From NCBI RefSeq assembly GCF_035046505.1, contig NC_089822.1, forward strand, positions 107,029,307-107,093,306: a stretch of DNA of 64,000 nucleotides, read 5' to 3'. Position 1 is the stretch's first letter. The number at the start of each line of letters is the position of its first letter. This stretch comes from Tiliqua scincoides. Lineage: Eukaryota; Chordata; Lepidosauria; Squamata; Scincidae. A program made the position numbers and the translations under genes. Under the pieces are notes generated by a model. It saw only the letters and a list, made by a program, of their open reading frames with translations. It did no database searches and was not told where the DNA came from. Below, piece after piece: positions 10,501 through 19,100 of this stretch.

Positions 10501-13375
10501 AACCAAGATCTGGTTTAAATAAAACTGCATTGATGAAAAATGTCTAAGATAAATGATAAAACAATGTTATACAGAAAAACAAGGATTTATTCTTACACCG
10601 TTCCTCCTCATTATATGAAGGTACAACCACAGAAAGCTCAAGCGTTGGGGGGTCATGAATGCTGGGCACAAATTCCTTCTTGTTTTCAGCAGTCAGAAAG
10701 AACTTTTCGTCATCATATCTATTAAAGTGTGGCGTCTTTGTTGCAGTTATGTGTGCAATGACAACTATCTAGGAAGGAGGAAGAAGATTCAAATGTAAGA
10801 GTTAAGTTTGCATAATATAATATTCATAAACAGCAGTCTCAGGCAAAAAAAAAATCATTCATTTTAAAAATAGGAAGATGAATAATCAGGATAGCCAAAT
10901 GCAACAACAGCAGCTAGCAACCAAAGGCAAAAGTGTTGTGCATTCTCAAATGGCATTTGAGGCACAACACACACACACACAATATGAAAAGTTACTGCAG
11001 CACAACATGCTTGAGCTCTTACAGCAATTTTAAACTGCATTAGTGCCTTCTGCTATTGCAAGTGACGCAATATAGCACAAATTTATAGCACAATGTTATG
11101 CTTGTCTATTTGAAAACATGCCCCACTGAATTCAAAGGTACTTTGTCGCTTGTAAGTCTGTTTAGGATTCCAGTCATTGCACAGGCACACCAGCAGAACT
11201 TAGATCAAGTCTCCAGACCTGTAGCCCAGCAGGGTGAATGCAACCCGTCAGGGATTTGATAAATTTCCAGTTTTTGCTATCTGCCTCACAGCTACAGGAA
11301 GGAACTACACAAACTGGATTGCCAAGCACCTGGTAGGACTAAACACAAAGCTCACAGGCTGTGTGCAAACTGGTGATTTACAAGCCATGGAGGATGGATT
11401 AAGCCTGTAAACTTCAGACAACAGAGAGGTCTTTTCTTAATTCAACTCAGTAAAATGCCAAATACAATAATATATATGTATGTCAATTATACATATATAA
11501 TTATACATAATTATATAATTATACATAATGATTATTAAAATTACTATAATATAACAAGTTATATATATACATAATTATAGACATACATATAAAAATATAA
11601 TTATACACAAATAACTATTATACCTGATGAAATAATCAGCTACATCAGTTTCCAAACTATTTTCCTCATCAGCAGAATTTTGTCTCTGTGATCAATTTGT
11701 TTCCAGTTATCTGACAGAACGGAAAGCACTTTCTGCTGCATTTTCCAGGATAATTAGCAACAGATTAGCCATAAGGCATATATTACTGCACATATAGGTG
11801 GATTCCAGTGCTACCATTTGGGAAATGTAAAGCTATCTGTTTAACGCCATTGCCCAAGAAAAACTGGGAAACAAAAGAAGTTACAATTTGTCCAAAGTCC
11901 AATTCAGCTACTTGACAAGGAAGAAGGCTGGAGATCAACCATTTACTAAACGCTCCTACAGAATGATGGACTTGGGCTGAATCCACATCAATCAACATTA
12001 CTAACTGATGACTTTTCATGGTGATCAGCCTCAACTCCTCCTTGATACAATAGCCACAATAGTATTCTTTTCTGGCTTGCTGTCACCATGAATAAGAGAA
12101 GCACCACAAATCAAGAGCGGCCAAGAATGATAAGGGTGAAATTGCACTGAGGTTGCTACTATAACTACATCCCAAAACAAGCCCCTTGCAGAGTCTATAT
12201 GGGCGTCAGCTGTAAGATCCTGGGAGCAGAGAAGTGCTGGTGCTCAACCCTGCCTCTCAGGGCCTCTGTGAGGAATTTTATCAGGGGATACAAAGTTTAT
12301 TTTGGGCCCCTTCCCTTCCTAATTTTTATGAATTACAATATATAAAACAATACAGACATACAAAATGTGAATGCCAGTCTTCCCACAATACATGCAAACA
12401 TTTTCTGGGATCCCAGGACATTTCCAGCTCCCCTCCTTCGGCTCCTGGCTCCTCCTCCAGGCCAGGGTCCATGAGAAGGGGAGTGCAGGGGGTACATCCT
12501 ACCTGGGCCTACCTGGTCCTTTTGACCTTCGGCCCAGGTAGGATATATCCCCTGCACCTCCCTCTCATGGACCTGGTGAGATTGGAAAGTGCAAGATCCC
12601 AGGAAACATCCCTCCTTTGGCTCCTGGGCACCCTTTTTGACCCTGGGCCCAGTTAGGATGTACCCCTTGCACCCCCTCTCATGGACCTTGGTGAGACCAG
12701 AAAATGTAAGATCCCAGGACATTTCTGGGTCACCTCCTTTGGCTCCTGGACACCCTTTTTAACCCTGGGCCCAGCTAGGATGTACCCCCTGCACCCCCTC
12801 TCATGGACCTTAGTGAGACTAGAAAATGTAAGATCCCAGGACATTTCTGGTCCACCTCCTTTGGCTCCTGGACACCCTTTTTAACCCTGGGCCCAGCTAG
12901 GATGTATCCCCTGCACACACACCCCATGACCCCGGTAAGACTGGAAAATGCAAGATCCCAGGACACTTCCTTTGGCTCCTCGGCCTCCTTTTGGACCCCA
13001 GGCCCAGTGTCTCACCCCCTGCACCCCTGTGCCATGGGCCCTGCTGCAGCAACTGTGGGGCTGCCCAGCACAGTAGGGAAGGGAGATCTGCTTTGTTAAC
13101 TTGTCGCAAGGCCTTGAAGGGCTGGGGAAGGTCCCAGGGGTGCCTCCTGGCTCAGATGGCCTGGAGATGACAGAGGGGAGGAGGAGGAGTGGAGGGGGCA
13201 TGAGGCAGTGCGAGGGCCAAGCTGGCTGGGCGTGGGTTGGTCTCTCTGCCTGCACCCTCTGGGCGAAAGGGAAGGCTGAAGGCCACCAGAGCTCTCTCTC
13301 TCTCTCTCTCACCAGACCCAGGCCAGCGATTGCCAGCGCTGCCAGCCCCTCGGCCAGCCACAGCACCTCCATCAT
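1559..13375 (-). CDS. ALG5: ALG5, dolichyl-phosphate beta-glucosyltransferase (10 coding exons)
   Basis: GT2-family ER membrane enzyme that transfers glucose from UDP-glucose to dolichyl phosphate; Dol-P-Glc then feeds the ALG6, ALG8 and ALG10 steps of the N-glycan precursor. Exons, in transcript order: 13375-13313, 10768-10597, 10466-10420, 10279-10211, 9143-9051, 7586-7473, 6137-6078, 4536-4385, 3417-3332, 1671-1559 (stop TAG). All borders are GT-AG and phases match, giving 322 residues against about 324 recalled for human. Visible features: N-terminal hydrophobic anchor (about residues 3-27), SVVVPSYNEE from 67, VVDDGS at 106-111, KNRGKGGA near 138-145, MADADGATKF from 160 (DXD-type nucleotide/metal site), QCGFK near 234, and the conserved tail WLQMGRDLLFIRLRYL. 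Human CVKGIRD reads CVKKIKD here. The gene lies head to head with EXOSC8. Family assignment is secure; the first codon could be either of two adjacent ATGs. Confidence 0.96.
1974..2330 (+). repeat. Mariner-like non-autonomous element, diverged copy
   Basis: Carries the same interior as the better-preserved element at 26855-27483: GATTAGGTGATTAAG, two blocks of TTGTGTAAACAGACACTC and CATTAAGAGCCTCTCT. The ends are poorly preserved, so the limits are approximate. It is useful because it shows the state without the CR1 insertion present in the other copy. Confidence 0.5.
2740..2965 (-). repeat. Family A GC-rich repeat, partial
   Basis: Reads GACAAAAGTCCCCTTCTCC and ends GGGCAGCTCAGGATTGGGCT, the reverse complement of the family A start. 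The other half is missing. Lies in the last ALG5 intron. Confidence 0.55.
2992..3207. mobile_element. hAT-like non-autonomous element with 8-bp target duplication
   Basis: Flanked by exact ACATAGTA at 2984-2991 and 3208-3215. Termini CAGCAGTTCTGAAAC and GTCTGGGAACTACTA are imperfect inverted repeats of hAT type. The centre has a hairpin around CCAAGATG/CATCTTGG. Related copies are at 46028-46240 and 63321-63505. Confidence 0.75.
3632..4149. mobile_element. Tigger/mariner-like element with long internal palindrome
   Basis: Begins after TA with CAGTGCACCCATGGTATCTG, a start resembling Tigger-type termini, and ends ATCCGCAGTTTTTGGCA before TA. Inside, 3736-3850 and 3895-4005 are long inverted arms (for example GACTTGAAAGACCCACTTCC against GGAAGTGGGTCTTTCAAGTC). 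Lies in the ALG5 intron between 3417 and 4385. A related end is seen at 59938. Confidence 0.55.
4710..4748. repeat. CA microsatellite
   Basis: Interrupted (CA)n tract within an ALG5 intron. The rest of the 4537-6077 intron holds the palindromic repeats at 5235-5400 and nothing else I recognise. Confidence 0.8.
5235..5402 (+). repeat. Short palindromic repeats, family P (two units)
   Basis: Two roughly 80-bp units of the form GCAATCCTA...AGTAAGCCCCATTGA/TCAATGGGGCTTACT...AGGATTGCAC. The central GTAAGCCCC/GGGGCTTAC is self-complementary, so a unit can fold into a hairpin. More than a dozen copies occur in this window. Confidence 0.6.
7612..7790 (+). repeat. hAT-like fragment
   Basis: Begins CAGCGTTTCCCAAACAC, a hAT-type terminus, then GGGTTGTGACCCAATGG. 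The far end is not clear. Lies directly upstream of the ALG5 exon coding DADGATKF, within the intron. Confidence 0.4.
8470..8806 (+). repeat. Family A GC-rich repeat, partial
   Basis: Starts CAGCCCAATCCTGAGCTGCC; includes TCCCCTTCTCCCGGGTAAGG and the block around ACTTTACCGCC in reverse order. The 3' terminus is absent. Confidence 0.55.
9425..9525 (-). repeat. LINE/SINE tail with (TAA)n end
   Basis: TATTATTATCATTATTAACA, then ATATACCGCTTTTCAAC and CAAAGCGGTTTACAGAG. The same tail recurs at 28305-28352, 38827-38942, 48402-48640 and 55530-55650, in both orientations. It looks like the 3' end of an L2-type retroelement family; the exact family is not certain. Confidence 0.5.
11465..11625. repeat. 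AT-rich simple-repeat tract
   Basis: Alternating TATA/ATTATACAT motifs for about 160 bp in ALG5 intron 1. No gene signal. The flanking intron from 10769 to 12400 otherwise holds nothing I recognise. Confidence 0.7.
12409..13045. repeat. Minisatellite of about 122-bp units in ALG5 intron 1
   Basis: The start word GATCCCAGGA recurs at 12409, 12595, 12710, 12832 and 12954, giving spacings 186, 115, 122 and 122. Each unit includes CCTCCTTTGGCTCCTGG and CCCTGGGCCCAG. The unit is not a multiple of three, so the overlapping open frames are by-products. A single related unit in the opposite orientation lies at 14562-14672. Confidence 0.85.
13292..13310. repeat. CT microsatellite at the ALG5 exon 1 donor
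   Basis: (CT)9-10 on the plus strand, GA on the transcript, beginning inside the donor motif GTGAGAGA. Contraction or expansion would alter bases from about donor position +5 onward. Confidence 0.85.
13313..13375 (-). CDS. ALG5: ALG5 exon 1 (initiator and membrane anchor)
   Basis: Encodes 21 residues beginning MMEVLWLAEGLAAL. Two ATGs are adjacent; the second (13372-13370) has A at -3 and G at +4 and is the better initiator, the first has C at -3. The exon ends GGTCTG and its donor GTGAGAGAGA runs directly into a GA dinucleotide tract (CT on the plus strand, 13292-13310). The next exon resumes in frame with IVVIAHITATK, completing the hydrophobic segment. Exon 1 is the least conserved part of the protein, so its support is position, phase, hydrophobicity and the GC-rich 5' context rather than sequence match. 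Confidence 0.82.
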
Positions 13376-13530
13376 CAGCCACCTCCACGCTATTGCTTCA
13401 CTCCACTTCCGCCAGCAGCTCCTAGGGACACGGAGGCGGAAGGACAGATCATAGAGCTAGACGTGGTCTAGAGAGACACACAACTTCTGGCGTTAGACTG
13501 AAAGCCGGAAGCGCACAAGAGTCGTTTCGC
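13376..13530 (-). promoter_or_regulatory. ALG5: ALG5 5' UTR and promoter region
   Basis: GC-richer DNA immediately upstream of the ALG5 initiator. It contains an ETS-type core CCGGAAG at 13505-13511, a common element in TATA-less housekeeping promoters. No TATA box is seen. The transcription start cannot be fixed from sequence alone. Confidence 0.5.
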
Positions 13531-13556
13531 TCTACCCCATAACATCTCTATGGCTT

Positions 13557-14062
13557 AACTTGTTGGCAACCTTCAGTCTCGAGAGACTATGGTATCGCGC
13601 TCTGAAATGTGGTTTTGGAACATCGTCTAGTGTGGCTGAAAAGGCCAATCTGGGAGTGACAATCCCTTCCACACTGGGAGCAAGTGCAGTCTGTCCCTGG
13701 TCTGTCTCCCTGCCTATGGGCCTGCCTTCTTTGCCTCTTTGCCTCAGACTGTTGGCCAAGTGTCTCTTCAAACTGGGAAAGGCCATGCTGCACAGCCTGC
13801 CTCCAACCGGGCTGCTCAGAGGCCAGGGGTTCCCACCTGTTGAGGTCCACTCCTAAGGCCTTCAGATCCCTCTTGCAGATGTCCTTGTATCGCAGCTGTG
13901 GTCTACCTGTAGGGCGCTTTCCTTGCACGAGTTCTCCATAGAGGAGATCCTTTGGGATCCGGCCATCATCCATTCTCACGACATGACCGAGCCAACGCAG
14001 GCGTCTCTGTTTCAGCAGTGCATACATGTTAGGGATTCCAGCACCTTCCAGGACTGGAACGT
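13557..14062 (-). mobile_element. Non-LTR retrotransposon (LINE) C-terminal fragment
   Basis: Reads MYALLKQRRLRWLGHVVRMD, then DLLYGELVQGKRPTGRPQLR and a zinc-finger-like CSQCGRDCHSQIGLFSHTRR. This is the end of a LINE endonuclease/reverse-transcriptase protein. A closely similar copy lies at 35620-36430. The clade is uncertain. It sits in the ALG5-EXOSC8 promoter interval. The remaining frame is open for 146 codons but lacks the endonuclease and RT core. Confidence 0.8.
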
Positions 14063-14149
14063 CCTATCTCTATGGCTAATCCCCACCAATCACACTTCAG
14101 CCTGAGAACTTTAGGCTGGAAGGTTGTGCAGATGTTTCCACAGAGAAAC

Positions 14150-14556
14150 TTAGGCTGCAGTCCTAACCACACTTTCCTGAGAGTAAGCCCCACTGAACAA
14201 AATAGGACTTACTTCTGAGTAGACCTTGTGAGGATTGTGCCTACAGAGAGCTAAAAGCTGCCACCCTATCCACACTTACTTGGGAGTCAGCCCCATTCAC
14301 TGTAATGGGATAGTAATGCATAGGATTGGGCTGAAAGACGTGCTCTTGGGCTGCAGTCCTGTACACACACTTTCCTGGGGGTAAGAGCTCCATTGAACAG
14401 AATGGGACTTCCTTCTGTATAAGCATGCATAGGACTCTGCTATTGGATTTTTTAAAATTAAGCTGAAAATCCTATATACAGACGTTCCTGGGACGAAGCC
14501 CTATTGAACAGACTGGGACTTACTTCTGAGTAAGCATGCATAGGATTGTGCAGGGT
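14150..14556 (+). repeat. Cluster of four family P palindromic units
   Basis: Successive units near 14153-14242, 14255-14335, 14350-14440 and 14462-14556, each with TTTCCTGRGRGTAAGCCC-like left halves and GGGACTTACTTCTG-like right halves, ending AGGATTGTGC. All share orientation, in the interval between the ALG5 and EXOSC8 promoters. Confidence 0.6.
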
Positions 14557-14561
14557 CTAGG

Positions 14562-14672
14562 AGAGGGGGGTAAAAGGGGTAATTTGTACCTAGGCCCAGG
14601 GTGAAAAGGGGGGCCTGGGAGCCAAAGGAGGGGGCCCAGGAATTTCCTGGGATCTTACAATTTCCTATCTAC
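14562..14672 (-). repeat. Lone inverted unit of the ALG5 intron minisatellite
   Basis: Its reverse complement reads TGTAAGATCCCAGGA, CTCCTTTGGCTCC and CACCCTGGGCC in the same order as the units at 12409-13045. It shows the minisatellite grew from a dispersed sequence. Confidence 0.65.
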
Positions 14673-14999
14673 TCAGACTTGTTGCCCTCAGGGATGCTGG
14701 GGACACTACCATGACTGGAGATGATGTGGACACTACTGATGCCACATGGGTTGGTAGACTTGGGCTCCAAAGACTTTTCCAGCTGTCCCAACCCTCTCCC
14801 CACTCTGTTTTGTCCCACCCTGCCCCTATTCTGCTTTCCCATCACCACCCTCCCTGCTCTGTTTCACCCTTTGCAAAGGGTGTTCACACTGTTTCACTCT
14901 TTGCAAAGGGCCCCCCCCCCAAGAAACTTTGTACTCTCTGATAAAATTCCTCTCAGAGGCCCTGGGATTTCTCAGAGCACCTCTCAGATGCTATTGGAT

Positions 15000-15215
15000 T
15001 TTTTTAAAGTTAAGCTGAAAATCCTATATACAGACTTTCCTGGGAGTAAGCCCTATTGAACAGAATGGAACTTACTTCTGCATAAGCATGATTAGGGTTG
15101 TGCTCTTGGATTTTTTAAAGTTAAGTGAATTCTATCCACACTTTCCTGGGAGTAAGCCCCATTGAACAGAATGGAAGTGACTTTTGAGTAAGAATGCATG
15201 GGATTGTGCTGTTGG
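15000..15215 (+). repeat. Family P palindromic units (two)
   Basis: Two more units with TTTCCTGGGAGTAAGCCC and GAACAGAATGGAA, each followed by GGATTTTTTAAAGTTAAG-like linkers that also occur near 14440 and 14996, so the array is compound. Confidence 0.55.
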
Positions 15216-15390
15216 ATCTTTTAAAGCTAATCCGACATTCATGAACAGTTCTCCAAGGACACGAGGATCAGGAAATACAATGTCCCCACAAGGACATCCG
15301 TCTCTCCAGTTTTTTATCCCCAACCTCTGTGAGTGTGTTGCCCTTTGCCTTGGTTGTAACAGGGTCACAAGCTTCGTTTTATGCTGTCTG

Positions 15391-15950
15391 ACATAAGAAC
15401 ATAAGAAGAGCCCCGCTGGTTCGGCCCAAAGGCCCATCTGGCCCAGCTTCCTGTATCTCATGGAGACCCACCAGATGTGGGGGGGGGCACACAAGACAAC
15501 CAGAGACCTGCATCCTGGTGCCCTCCCTGCACCTGGTTTTCTGAGGAAGCCAACTTGTAATGGAGGCTTTTAACCCGTAATGGTCTTTTCCTCCAGGAAT
15601 GTGTCCAATCCCCTCCTAAAGGCCTCCAGGCCAGACACCATCAGCGCATCCTGTGGCAGGGAGTTCCACTGACCAACCACACGCTGGGCAAAGGAATTTT
15701 CTCCCTCCTCTGTCCTGACCCTCGCACCCCAGTGAAGACAGCGGCCTGTGGCTGAGCTTTGCCTTGGGACCCATGCCAGAAGGCGAACGAAGCCCCTGAA
15801 CACACCGCCTCTCCCTGACCAGCCTGCAAATGGGCTCCAACGAGACCGGAGTCCCACGAAGCGCCAACTGCGCCGTGCCAGGCTGGTGTGCAGAGGCGCT
15901 TCGCCCCACCAGTGGGGCCCGCTCCTCGTGCCTCCTTTCTAGGGGCAGCA
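15391..15950 (-). mobile_element. CR1 LINE 3' fragment
   Basis: Minus-strand CR1 end: the plus strand opens TAAGAACATAAGAAGAGCCC, the complement of the octamer tail. Upstream it codes VVGQWNSLPQDALMVSGLEA. Truncated; no RT core. It separates the palindromic cluster from the EXOSC8 promoter. Confidence 0.75.
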
Positions 15951-16020
15951 GTTGTGACTGTGAGCTCGCAGGAGACAAAAAATGGGGACGGGAAGTCCCG
16001 TCTTAAGGCCATGACATTAT

Positions 16021-16168
16021 CACTCTAGGGTCCGCTCTATGCGCTCCACCGCAGAGATGTGACGTATTTCCGGTTAGTGCCGGAAGTTTAGGCTTTCCAA
16101 ACTCGTGCGCGGCGCTTGGTGGTCATCGTAGTGAGGGAGTCGCCGCAGGGTAGGCTGCAGCGGCTACG
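16021..16168 (+). promoter_or_regulatory. EXOSC8: EXOSC8 promoter and 5' UTR
   Basis: CpG-rich, TATA-less. A CRE-like TGACGTA at 16060-16066 is followed by TTTCCGG and CCGGAAGT (16080-16087), two facing ETS cores about 10 bp apart, roughly 85-100 bp before the ATG. These factor assignments are motif matches only. Confidence 0.55.
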
Positions 16169-16191
16169 ATGGCGGCGGCGGGAGGTTTCAG
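16169..16191 (+). CDS. EXOSC8: EXOSC8 exon 1
   Basis: A 23-nt coding piece, MAAAGGF plus two bases, ending TTTCAG before a GTCGGT donor. Context CTACGATGG has an A three bases before the ATG and G after it. The split AG/A codon is completed by exon 2 at 18635 to give RTVEPLEYY. It sits just downstream of an ETS/CRE-like promoter, as expected for this gene. The donor is weaker than consensus, but no alternative nearby keeps phase. Confidence 0.85.
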
Positions 16192-19100
16192 GTCGGTGTC
16201 TTAGGGGACCCTCTCCCACCTCTTGGAGGTTCTCTCCGTCCGCGGTCAGCTCTGGGAGCTGCACCCTTTCTGTCCCCTGGTCGGACACGTGTGTCTCATT
16301 CAGGCGTACAAGCAGCACACGCGTGTTCTGCCCCAGGTTTACCAGTCTTGAAGAAGGGGCTCTAGAAAGAAAGTGTGTGTGTAAGAAAATTTGTGTGTAT
16401 ATATATATGTATGTGTGTAAGAACATAAGAACACGCATGTGTATATCTAAGAACATATATGTGTGTATATGTTTGTGTGTGCATGTTAGAACACGTGTGT
16501 GTGTAAGTAAGAACTTGTGTGTGTAAGAACACGCATGTGTGTAAGAACATATGTGTATATGTTTGTGTGCATATAAGAACGTGTGTGTGTAAGAACATAA
16601 GAACACGTATGTGTGTATCTAAGAACATATTTATGTGCGTGTATATGTTTGCGCGTGTGTATAAGAATGTGTATGTGTGTGTATCTAAAAATATATATAT
16701 GTGTGTGTGTATGTTTGTGTGTGTATGAACATGTGTGTGTGTTTGTGTAAAGCAATAATAACCAGAGAAAAGACCCTCAAACACTTATCTCCCTATATTG
16801 ACATATGCTTGCAAACTGCAGGAGCTCAACTCCTTGCAGGGCATTTAACAGCTATCTTGCAAGCTGCCAAAGCTCTTTGCAGGGTAATTATTAGCAGCGA
16901 CAGCATCTGATTGGGCTTGAAGGCAATTAGTTATCTGATATTTCCTTCACCTTTTGGTGAGCTGCCAAAAAAAGTCAGATTGAGACTCACCATTTGGGAA
17001 CCACTGGTGTAGCAATGACTTTGGGAGCAAGCAAGGACTCAAGAGTCGAGCTGCTGGATGTAGCACAGGAGCAGAGGCACTCTGAGGGTTGAGGAAAGGA
17101 ACTGAAGCAGCAAGGAGTCAGAGAGGCAGAAATGAAGAAACAGCAGGCAGGTTTCAAAGATAGAGTAGCAGGAGGGAAGCCTGTTGTACCAACCTCTCTC
17201 CAGCCTTTTATTCACCCTCCTCCAACAATACAGAGCAAGCTGATGTTACTTTCGGTTAAAGATAACACTAGCTGGCAACAACACATTCCTAGGTCTGACT
17301 GATTCCTGTCTCATCCTGTTGTTTACAGCACTGGGCTCAGACACTCAGCATAGTACCAAGGCCAGCAGAGTTTGCTCTGTGCAGAAGCAGGTATGCCTGC
17401 TGTTGCCACATATGCTAAAGCATTTCAAAGCCCAGTGCTTCTGCACTGCTACACACTGGTATACATGAGTAAATGAGATTTAAAAGAATGAATAAGTTTT
17501 ACTTGGATCTTTTTTGTAATCAGTATGATGTGATCCAGAACAAGAGAGAAATGTGACAGTTGCAAAGAAACAATGCTCTTAAACTGAGAATTAATATATA
17601 AAGGCGTAACAATAGAGGAATGAGTTTAACATTAAGAACATAACAGCCCAGCTGGATCAGGCCATAGGTCCATCTAGTCCAGCATCCTGTATCTCACAGC
17701 GGCCCACCAAATGCCCCAGGGAGCACACTAGATAACGAGACCTGCATCCTGGTGCCCTCTCTTGCATCTGACATACCCCATTTCTAAAATCAGGAGGTTG
17801 CACATACACATATGGTTTGTAACCTGTAATGGATTTTTTCTCCATAAACTTGTCCAATCCCCTTTTAAAGGCATCTAGGCCAGATGCCATCACCACATGA
17901 TGTGGCAAGGAGTTCCACAGACCAACTACATGCTGAAATAATTAAATAATTATGGTTTGAGGGTGACTGAAATGAGGGTTAGACACCACTCTGGCCATAT
18001 GGAATGGAGTGTGGTGGACAGAACTGCACATGTTAACTGTCCAACTGTGTGGTTGGGAAAACATGTTAAGTTGCTGTGGGCTGGATTAAATCTTGTGGTG
18101 GGCCGAATGTGGCCTCTGGGTTGTAGTTTGATGACCCCTGGCTTAGAACATGTATCGAGTGCCTTCCCCTGGCCTGCCACAAAAGACTTCCATACCGCAT
18201 ATTTAATTTACAGAGTTCTCTGACAGCAAAATGTGGTGATGGCCACTGGCTTAGGTGGCTTTAATAAGGGGTTAGGCAGATTTGTAGGGGACAAGCCTAT
18301 TAACCATGATAGCTAAATGGAACCTCTGTGTTCAGAGGCAGTGTATCTCTGAATGCTGGTTGTGGGGGACAAACAAAGGAGAAGATTTTTTGTCATAATG
18401 GTCCACATGTTTTGCTATACCCAACTGTCTGTACCCTTGTGCAGGTGACTGGTAGAAAGGTATGAATTTTTATGTGAACGATTGTACAGATCAATTTTTA
18501 TGGATGTGTACACTGTGTGCAAGTTCTACCTTCACTGAATGGAACTGTTCCCAGGTGCACACTAACAGTTAACATAGCTGGATGCTGTTTAATGTGTGAA
18601 CAGTCCTATAGTCTTTATTTTAAATTTGTTTCAGAACTGTGGAACCTTTGGAGTATTACAGAAGATTCTTAGTAAGTACAATATAGTCTTTTGATTTTTT
18701 GTTTAAATATTGCTGATTTTGTGTTTTTTTAATGATCTGTAGGGGCTTTTTCATCTAATTTTGAAAATCAAATGACATTTTGATTTTCCAGTCTCTCTTG
18801 GCTGGGGCAGAAAACCTACCCTTTGAAATGAGAGACTGAAATTGTATCTTCCACCATGCATATCTCTTTTTTGATGTCAGCCTAAATGAAACCATGAGGA
18901 TCATAAGCGGCTGTATAAAATCCAATCCTATTTGTTGGCTCTCCGTTTTGAGCCACTTAGCACCACCAGCCCTACATAGGCAAGAGGCTTTTGTGAAAGA
19001 ATATGGAAAAATAATCAACAATCCACTTTTACCAGTGCCTGCTGATCTTCCTCATCTATCAATTGGTAGGCTTAAATCCAAGAAGCTGTCTCTGGCGCTC

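Noticed and set aside
12409-13045. CRISPR-like regular array
   Set aside because: Units are contiguous tandem repeats without unique spacers, in a vertebrate intron.
12333-13375. Overlapping frames of up to 164 codons with repeated MSWDLTFS-like starts
   Set aside because: They come from the 122-bp minisatellite, whose period is not a multiple of three, and from the antisense or extended frame of ALG5 exon 1.
15616-16012. Antisense frames of 120-123 codons near the EXOSC8 promoter
   Set aside because: They overlap a CR1 3' fragment and the adjoining GC-rich flank and match no known protein.
16088-16606. 172-codon minus-strand frame rich in His, Thr and Tyr
   Set aside because: It is a reading of the TG-rich microsatellite and the EXOSC8 exon 1 antisense strand; no protein-like composition.
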